The notes under the pieces were generated by a model, which saw only the letters and a program-made list of their open reading frames with translations, had not been told where the DNA came from and searched no databases. A stretch of DNA of 64,000 bases from Odontocerum albicorne. Taxonomy: Eukaryota; Arthropoda; Insecta; Trichoptera; Odontoceridae. Positions 57,239 through 64,000 of the stretch are shown in pieces. A program made the translations under genes and the position numbers. The DNA lies in assembly GCA_949825065.1 (NCBI GenBank), contig OX463842.1, positions 29,992,475-30,056,474 on the forward strand, read 5' to 3'. How positions within the stretch are numbered: the stretch's first letter is position 1; every line of letters starts with the position of its first letter.

Positions 57239-58181
57239 TTTAACACCTTTATGTGTATTTGATAGAAACTTTAAAAAAATGTGTTTATATATGTTGAAGA
57301 GTCACATTTTGCTCCCTTTTTTCATGTTACAAACATCAAGTTTTGTCCACCATCCCCTATGCGTGTTAACCCCTGAAATAGTTCGGGTTACACATAAAAA
57401 ATACTATAAAATCATTAAGTCTCGCTTTTATGATCGCCTTTTTCTCTTTTAATGAGAAACTTCTGACAGTTGTCGTACATTGTGAAAGAAAAAACAATAC
57501 ATTTTCCGTTCGATAGATAATATTCACAATTTTCAAAGGCCCGAGGGGAGAAATTATTAAAAATCGTCCTTTTCCCGGATGAAAAATGAGATATATGGCT
57601 ACAGGGCTGAATTCAGGGATTATTCATCAAAGGAAACACTTGAAGAATTTTAACATTTGGAAAAAAAATTGGATGCAAAATAACAAATTTGCAGTAAGGA
57701 GAATTTAAAGGGGTACTCGTATTCTCATTTGGAATTTTCAAAAAATCGGTTTTTTTTTCTTTTTTTTTTCTATAATCCTGAATAATTTCCAGTAAGAAAT
57801 GTTCAAAAATCTCAAAAATTCGAAAAGTTATGAGGGTTTATAGTCTAGCACGCTGGTCGAAAAATGATCTGAGCTTCGCACCTTTCGGGTCGTCTATTGT
57901 TAGAACAGTAGCCTTATTTTCCAAGAATTCTCGTCCAATAGGATTTCTTGGAATGATGAATTGATATTTAGTTTGTCGTGTAGAAATGTAAAGACGGGAT
58001 TTTTAAACAAGTTTATATGGCCCTGGAATTGCTGATTGACTTAATTCGTGTAAAAATCGCACTTGAAACTTTAAACGCGTTTCCTGAAAAATCACTTTTT
58101 TTAACTATTCCCCGTAATAACTCCAAAACTAATTAATAGATTTTAATGGATAAGTAATTATTCTCTTTGTTATGCTTATCT
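57239..58181. other. No gene seen; T- and A-runs
   Basis: Low-complexity T runs at 57750-57770. No coding match. Confidence 0.4.
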
Positions 58182-58338
58182 CTATAGCCGGTACTAGAAT
58201 TATTCCAATCGATTCATTTTTTCAATTTTTTTCATTCCTCTAAAGACAAAAAAAAATGAAAAAAAAAGATTTTTAATTGCAACATGCTGACATTTTTTTA
58301 AAATTATTATTTTTAAATTATTCTAGTACCGGCTATAG
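58182..58338. mobile_element. Foldback or MITE-like element with 19-bp perfect arms
   Basis: CTATAGCCGGTACTAGAAT at 58182-58200 and its exact reverse complement at 58320-58338 enclose about 120 bp of A/T-rich sequence. Outside the arms a weaker match continues (GCTTATCT against GCATGTGG). No clear target duplication. Confidence 0.75.
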
Positions 58339-58840
58339 CCACATGCTTTCTGAGTAAAACTGTTTTTTTTTATTTTCAACAGCCACAATTACGTGCATAA
58401 TGGACCCCCTCCGTGTACGGGCGGCCTTACTTCCGACTTTATAACAACAAAAATATTTTTTTTTAAGATGAAGATTTATGAAAATGTTCTTAAAAGATAA
58501 ATAAATATGTCTAAAAAAACAACAATTTAAAAAAAATATTTGTTCACTGAAAAAAAAAACTTAAAAATCGTCGATTTTTCGGCCCATGAAATAAGAATAC
58601 CCTCTTAAACAAAAGTGAAGACCGAAATATTCTAAAAATATAGTTTTTTTAAGGATACCCCATACTATCCATGTATCGTTAATTTTTCACAATTCAAATA
58701 TTCCACCCATCTATTAAAACAAAACTCGTCTGTCAACAGTTTATCTTAGCCGGATTATTTATTTCATTGGGCATATGCACAGTAAAACGACAAAAATAAG
58801 AAGTTTCTGGTGACTGGGGAATTAATGAACCAAGTGAAAA
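58339..58840. other. AT-rich DNA, nothing recognised
   Basis: Bases 58385-58440 are GC-richer without a match. No repeat seen. Confidence 0.35.
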
Positions 58841-58844
58841 GACC

Positions 58845-58990
58845 AACAGACTTATTGCCGAATGCCCTTTGGTCTACAGAATGCTATGAAAGATGAAGAA
58901 GAAGTTATTCATAAAGTTGGCCATGGAACATATCAAATGGTTCACAATGCCCAACATTGATGTGTTGATAAAGGAGAAGATAACCACTAA
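58845..58990 (+). pseudogene. Possible non-LTR C-terminal fragment (family N7)
   Basis: TDRLIAECPLVYRML, a stop, then LAMEHIKWFTMPNIDVLI. HLIxECP-Y...WL..LDV.I is a usual ending of Jockey/I-like ORF2. Short and with a stop, so tentative. Confidence 0.4.
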
Positions 58991-59199
58991 ATTTTTTTTA
59001 TATATTTAGGTTGTATTTTGTTAAAGAATATTTACATAAACTTTCATATATATCATATATAAACTGTCACACCATTCATATTGTGGGGTAGGTAGTGATG
59101 ATAGATATCCAAGCATTTCTATCGATGCACACATATCTCAACTCATCCAAGTCCACACATGTCGTCATACCTGTTATCCTGTTTCTCGTACTTGTTACC

Positions 59200-59278
59200 T
59201 CAGTCAATATCGGAAGATATTGCGACATAGTAATAAATCCACAAGGTTATACTGTACACGACAAAAGTGTAATAAATA
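59200..59278 (+). repeat. SINE family A 3' half
   Basis: ATCGGAAGATATTGCGACAT, TAATAAATCCACAAGGTTAT and CACGACAAAAGTGTAATAAA. It ends at the start of the 51-bp array. Confidence 0.7.
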
Positions 59279-59285
59279 TACGTTT

Positions 59286-59489
59286 ATTCATGCGAAGGAT
59301 AGAGTAGTTATGTACTGTACCGATGTGACCTCTCATATTCATGCGAAGGATAGAGTAGTTATGTACTATACCGATGTTACCTCTCATATTCATTCGAAGG
59401 ATAGAGTAGTTATGTACTGTACCGATGTGACCTCTCATATTCATGCGAAGGATAGAGTAGTTATGTACTGTACCGATGTGAACTCTCAT
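59286..59489 (+). repeat. Four tandem 51-bp units
   Basis: Units at 59286, 59337, 59388 and 59439 start ATTCATGCGAAGGATAGAGT and contain TATGTACTGTACCGATGTG. They differ at a few positions. Because 51 is a multiple of three, both strands keep repeat-peptide open frames, which I regard as artefacts. The array begins directly after a SINE A tail, so it may have grown from it. Confidence 0.95.
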
Positions 59490-60567
59490 ATTTTCATAAA
59501 AAAAACAACCAATTAGAATACGAAATATTAATTTAATATTAAAAACAAAACATTAAAATAATATATGAAAATTTAACAGTTGTATTATATCAACAAGCAT
59601 GGTGATGTAAATGTTCTAAATTCAACTAATAATGATAACTGTTCATCTCGAACAAACAGTTATTGTTAGAAGACATATTGGCTCTTAATCTTACTATCAA
59701 AACTCATTCTATCTGAATTTATTCAGTCACACTTATGCGCTGTAATATAGAAATTTAAAGACAAACTCCCTCTAGGTGATAATTTATTACTAAATAATCT
59801 TTTATTAATAACCTGTGTAATATAATTAGGTCAGAGTATTAATTTTTTTATTTAAACAGGTGCTCCGAATAATTTATTCAGGTAGATAGTTGTTTTTCAC
59901 TGGTTCAAAAGATATTGGAATTTCCCATGCCAGCTCTGATATCGCCGTATGTGAATTTGATATTTGTCGGCAAATTGTTCGTGTTATACATATTTCACTG
60001 GATGTTTTGTTAGAATTTCAAAACATCTGGAAAAGCTTTAATATTCTAGCTTTCTGATACTTTTCACTCGAAAAATATAACCCGCTGATGTGAAAAACAA
60101 AGATATTTCAATAATCTATGTATCAAGATAGCGATATATACGAGATATGATATTTGATTGTTTCTTAGCGAGAAACATGTGAAAGAAAATTTATATCGTT
60201 AGATTTTTCCTTCAAAAATACAATTTGGTTTTCAAATTCTCAATTTTCTATCGAAAGTATGTGTAATAAAATAAGATATACGAGTATGTTATTATTCGCT
60301 ACGATAAGATGATATGCTATCCCTCGTGATCGAGTATGTTTCTCAGTCAGCCAGTAGATGGAAAACGCTAAGCGAGTATTACTTTAATGTGTGCAAGCTG
60401 TTGCAGCAAACACATAATCTTGAAAGATCAAACTCAAAGTTCCTATAGCAAGGAGATTAAATTTCCCTGATGATCGGCAGGTTTAATATGCAGCAGTTTT
60501 TCGCTAGACAATAGCGCTTCAAGAATTTATAATTAGCTACAAAAAACACAAATTTAGATGTAAAATA
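59490..60567. other. No gene seen
   Basis: Bases 60300-60480 have an even composition without a match. The rest is AT-rich. Confidence 0.4.
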
Positions 60568-60664
60568 TTTAAGACTAAAACCAGTTCGAGTGTGATTCCG
60601 CCAGGAATCGAACATGGTACACCCTGTAGCTTAACGTAAATGTTAACCGTTAGACCACGGCCGC
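60568..60664 (-). repeat. SINE head, variant of family A
   Basis: Minus strand GCGGCCGTGGTCTAACGGTT with B box ATGTTCGATTCCTGGCGGAA, then CGAACTGGTTTTAGTCTTAA. The head has an insertion between the A and B boxes relative to other A copies. It is not a good tRNA: no 3' acceptor pairing is visible. Confidence 0.6.
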
Positions 60665-60717
60665 TGATATGTCAAAAGTCATTATTTTGTTGCATTAATA
60701 ACCAAACTAAAATTAGT

Positions 60718-60856
60718 GACCTCCGTGGCCTAGTTGGTATTCCTGCCTGATTTTCGCTTAAAGCCTCTTTAACACCTTCTTGGTTGTTTGGAAGAAATTC
60801 CCACATGACAATAAACTTACCAGGTCAAACTATATATAAGGAAAGTGTAATATATA
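60718..60856 (+). repeat. SINE family A copy with deleted B-box region
   Basis: GACCTCCGTGGCCTAGTTGG runs directly into GCCTGATTTTCGCTTAAAGC, so about 60 bp with the B box is missing. Body and tail (GGAAAGTGTAATATATATT) are present. Confidence 0.8.
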
Positions 60857-60884
60857 TTTATTTATTTAACACTTGATTACAAAT

Positions 60885-60940
60885 AAAATCTGGCGGCTTT
60901 TTGCAAGATGGCAGTTTCTTCCAACCAACCAGACAAAAGT
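60885..60940 (-). repeat. SINE family A body fragment
   Basis: ATCTGGCGGCTTTTTGCAAG and TTCTTCCAACCAACCAGAC, minus strand. Head-to-head with the copy at 60718. Confidence 0.65.
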
Positions 60941-61329
60941 AAATAAATCCAGTTACATGGTCGAGAAAATAAACAAATGATAATTTATATTTATGGACAT
61001 ACCATATGCATATTAAAGTAAAAGTAAGATATCATCAATCAAAGGAAAATGAAGGGAGGGGGGAGAGGAAAGAGAAATCAGGAATGAAACACGTTATAAT
61101 ACAGTGAAGTATGAATAAACATGCTGGTTTAATTTACATATATCTCCTAAATAGAGACAATGCTTCCTAAAACGTATCGTCCTGCCATATAAGAAAGAGT
61201 TAGGGTATTTGCCCTATCTACTTTGGTAGTATTGCCGTTGTCCATACACTAGAGGGAAATGGAACCGTTTTATATCATGAAGTATTAGTTTAATCTTGTT
61301 TAAGGGTATTATTTCATATTCAATTATTT
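60941..61329. other. No gene seen
   Basis: A short purine-rich stretch at 61050-61075. No other signal. Confidence 0.4.
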
Positions 61330-61612
61330 CGAGAAACATTTTTGAAGATTATTCGGTCCCTTTAACGGAACCTTCGGGTTGAAAGCCATTAGAGTAGACA
61401 AGGAACTTGTTCGTAATTGCGCGTGTTAGTAATACTTCCACACATGACGAAGAAAGAGCAGTCACGCACGTCTAGAACATGAGTATTCTGACCAGATTAA
61501 TTATTTAACGAAACTGGGATCATTTTTATATTTCACTTTGCGTACCATTTAGAATCGAACCCGGAACCCCCGGGTGAAAATCAAGCATCTTACCAACTAG
61601 ACCACGCAGTTC
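61330..61612 (-). repeat. SINE family B, full-length copy with intact tRNA-like boxes
   Basis: Minus strand head GCGTGGTCTAGTTGGTAAGA, B box CCGGGTTCGATTCTAAATGG, link, GACGTGCGTGACTG, AGTATTACTAACACGCGCAA, TCTACTCTAATGGCTTTCAA and CCCGAAGGTTCCG. It has the best A and B boxes of family B. Confidence 0.82.
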
Positions 61613-62349
61613 ATCTATATAGTGATGGTATAATATGAAGGATAAAGCATTTAAAAATGTTTTATGTATGATAGTAATATTATGGAACTTTCGGGTCCAA
61701 GTCTGAGTCTGTGGAATGTGTTCATATTTGAATATAATTATTCCACAGTTCACACATGTAATTTAACCACTTGTACCCCTAGAATAATAATTAGACAAAT
61801 ATGGCTTGCTTTGCACAAATAACTTGTTAAATAAGATTCAAGGACACATAATTATTTCATTCACAATACTGCAAAAGACCGCTTAATTAATTGTGGTAGA
61901 ATGTGTACTTAGATAAACCGATATATTTATAATGGAATAAAAAATCACTATTCACAGAATCAATAACACCGGTTATGTTCAAGTATAGATCTAGATTGAT
62001 GGTGGCCTAGTAAATAAACAGGATGAAAATTCCCATGGAATAGATGCACACTACATAGTCCAGTTTTGCCAATCAATGTCAATGGTTGTCTGGTTAGTTG
62101 AAAGATATTTATTAAGATAGAAAACCCTTGTAAGAGTCTACTCTAAACGATGCTATATAAATTATCATTTTGATATTATTATTATTATCTTACGAATTAT
62201 AAACTCGCCAGATTAATATCTATAATATTCTTTACGATTAGAAATATTCATAAAATTTAAAACTGATATACTATTTGAGCTTTTCTTTGAAAATATGTCA
62301 TATTTTATCACAATTAAATAAAACTGTCCAACTGCAATTAAAGGTTCTT
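61613..62349. other. AT-rich DNA, nothing recognised
   Basis: Contains a small (TTA)n run near 62178. No gene. Confidence 0.4.
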
Positions 62350-62546
62350 CCCGTTATTAAAACGCTTGTATTGCACCCCGGGGGTTACGATTCAATTCCC
62401 GTTAACATATTTATTTTAAAAGGGTTTTAGACTGGTTTTCAATCAGGGTTCCTATACATCTTTCTGGTCAATTGAAACTACAAGGGAATAAGCTCGCCAA
62501 TTGTACTGTATATAACGAAAGTGCAAGACAATAAAATGTAATGCAA
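62350..62546 (+). repeat. SINE family A copy
   Basis: Head with B box (ACGATTCAATTCCCGTTAAC), TTTTAGACTGGTTTTCAATC, CATCTTTCTGGTCAATTGAA and TATATAACGAAAGTGCAAGA tail. Confidence 0.78.
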
Positions 62547-62645
62547 TCAAAAATATTTAGAATAAATTGATCCAATATTGAATGAGTATGGTGTTTTTTA
62601 CACGTAACATTGATTTTATCTGTATCAGAAAACAAATAAATGTTA

Positions 62646-62727
62646 GGTAGTTGCTTGGTAGCAGAAATTCTCCCATGCCAATAAACCAGCCAGGTCGTAT
62701 ATGACGAAAGTGTGATACAATACAAGA
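62646..62727 (+). repeat. SINE family A 3' fragment
   Basis: CCCATGCCAATAAACCAGCC and GACGAAAGTGTGATACAATA. Head missing. Confidence 0.7.
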
Positions 62728-63133
62728 ATAATGGAAGAGATTATTATAAATGCGGAAATCAGAATTGATGCAAGATTTTAAGGAATTAATGGAGGATTGT
62801 ATTACCACATTGTTTATCTAACACATATACGAGTATTACACAACTAATAAAAAAAACTTGTTACAGTTTTGACAGTTGGTTTGGCTTTGGTTGCCAAAGG
62901 ACCGCTAAGGTATATTTATAGTTATTTTTCTGTTATTTTATTTGGTTCCGCTAAAATGTATTGTCACATTAAGAATTTTTATATTTTGTTTACATGAGCA
63001 AGAGTCATTGTCGAAAAATAGTTCCGACAGTTTCGGGTATAATTTGTTCTAAAGCTGATATACAACTTATTGTATTGAATTGTTGTGTATACCTACCTAC
63101 AATACAAACAGGCTTATTGCCATCTCTTTCAGT

Positions 63134-63177
63134 TGGTATTTTCAAATGGAACCCTGAAACTCCATTTGAAAATACCA
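63134..63177. repeat. Perfect 17-bp hairpin with 10-base loop
   Basis: TGGTATTTTCAAATGGA (63134-63150), ACCCTGAAAC, then TCCATTTGAAAATACCA (63161-63177). The neighbouring bases 63178-63215 repeat parts of it (CAGACTGAAACCCCATTT, CAGACTAAAAATCCATTT). Confidence 0.95.
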
Positions 63178-63224
63178 GACTGAAACCCCATTTAAAATCA
63201 GACTAAAAATCCATTTAATGATAG

Positions 63225-64000
63225 ACTTCCTATCAATTAGACTACGGATATCGTCATAATAATTCCTATCATAATAAATCATTAAAGAGGTAATTTTATG
63301 TTCTCAATTTAAAAAAAAATATTTTAAAACAGTTTTAATCATCTTTACCATGAAATACTTTCAACCTCTGTTGTCTTTCAATATACGAGTATATTAGTTA
63401 CAATAATGATATTGTAGCCAACATTCGTCATGAGTTATCCATATTTAATAGCAAGTCAGAGTGAAAATATCACAGCAAAACTTGCAAGGGATGGAAAAAG
63501 GAAAGATTCCTTCAACAATGTTAGCTAATTTAAAAATCTCGAAAAACTTCGAGAATACTTTTGAAAATAATGAGATTCAACACATTTTCTGGAATAAAGG
63601 ACTGGTATTATTTCAATAAAATGTAAAGAAGATAATTCTATCAAGTTTTCAATTATTTTTCTAGGTAACTCAATAAAAATCAATACAATAAAAATATTTA
63701 ATTAACTTTTTTAGATGGAGGAAAATAATTTGTATAGAAATTTCATTAATTCATTAAAATAAACTAAAAACCCTGGATGAATTACAGATTCAATAATATT
63801 TTTATTAGAATCAAATAAAAAGTTGTTAAAATATCCGGCGAAAGCCACGATGAATAGAATCACTGTAAAACATTAGATTTCCAGTCAAAGACGTAGCGTG
63901 TTTCCTGATTCCTCCATTATCCTTCTTTCCAATAACCCCTCCTATCTCCTAACGGCAGATGAAATTGTTACATTTAAATTGTCCAATTATTCCAGTCGTC
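63225..64000. other. AT-rich DNA; trace of a SINE head at 63225-63250
   Basis: CCTATCAATTAGACTACGGA on the plus strand is the reverse of a tRNA-like SINE start. Nothing else recognised to the end of the window. Confidence 0.35.

Noticed and set aside
59220..59516. Open frames on both strands encoding 17-residue repeats
   Set aside because: A 51-bp tandem unit keeps frames open without selection; no start context or family match.

Overview
This is AT-rich, gene-poor eukaryotic DNA, most likely from an arthropod and probably an insect. The evidence is the set of transposon families, three tRNA-headed SINE-like families, non-LTR retrotransposons of types common in insects, and the absence of any bacterial-style operon. 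I found no intact host gene, no rRNA gene and no functional tRNA gene. Almost everything recognisable is a mobile element or its remains. The species cannot be named from the sequence.

Layout. 0-7 kb: an internally deleted pogo/Tigger element with intact 23-bp ends (1087-2757), two 5'-truncated non-LTR fragments, a Penelope-like terminal fragment and an old 60-bp tandem array. 7-18 kb: the 3' end of a non-LTR element whose 3'UTR carries a duplicated stem-loop, several SINEs, a complete-ended but broken hAT element (11948-14787, 8-bp target duplication), a Helitron helicase fragment and the first copy of an unclassified 220-bp repeat. 18-24 kb: a mariner element (18486-19444) that lost its first catalytic region by internal deletion, and further non-LTR debris. 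24-33 kb: tandem duplications, a decayed Tc1/mariner-type transposase and a 200-bp Penelope-like palindrome. 33-41 kb: nested SINE and non-LTR fragments on the minus strand, then a possible two-exon coding segment (40351-40656). 41-48 kb: about 350 bp of (TA)n, two hAT-type MITEs with readable 8-bp target duplications, and three identical 70-bp tandem units. 48-54 kb: minisatellites, more non-LTR C-termini and a minus-strand remnant of an insect multicopy protein family of unknown function. 54-64 kb: a 36-bp-type array, a 51-bp array, SINEs and foldback sequences.

How the parts relate. No element here looks autonomous. The DNA transposons have usable ends but transposases that are deleted, frameshifted or missing a catalytic residue. 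The non-LTR pieces are nearly all C-terminal, as expected from 5' truncation. SINE family A (about 20 copies, about 210 bp, ending near TGTAATACAAT) is the most abundant repeat, and other elements are nested in or next to it, which gives a relative order of insertion. The least explained signals are a roughly ten-fold excess of the octamer TACTCGTA, the duplicated 3'UTR stem-loop, the Penelope-like palindrome with hammerhead-like core residues, and the exon-like pair near 40.4 kb. All boundaries were read by eye.
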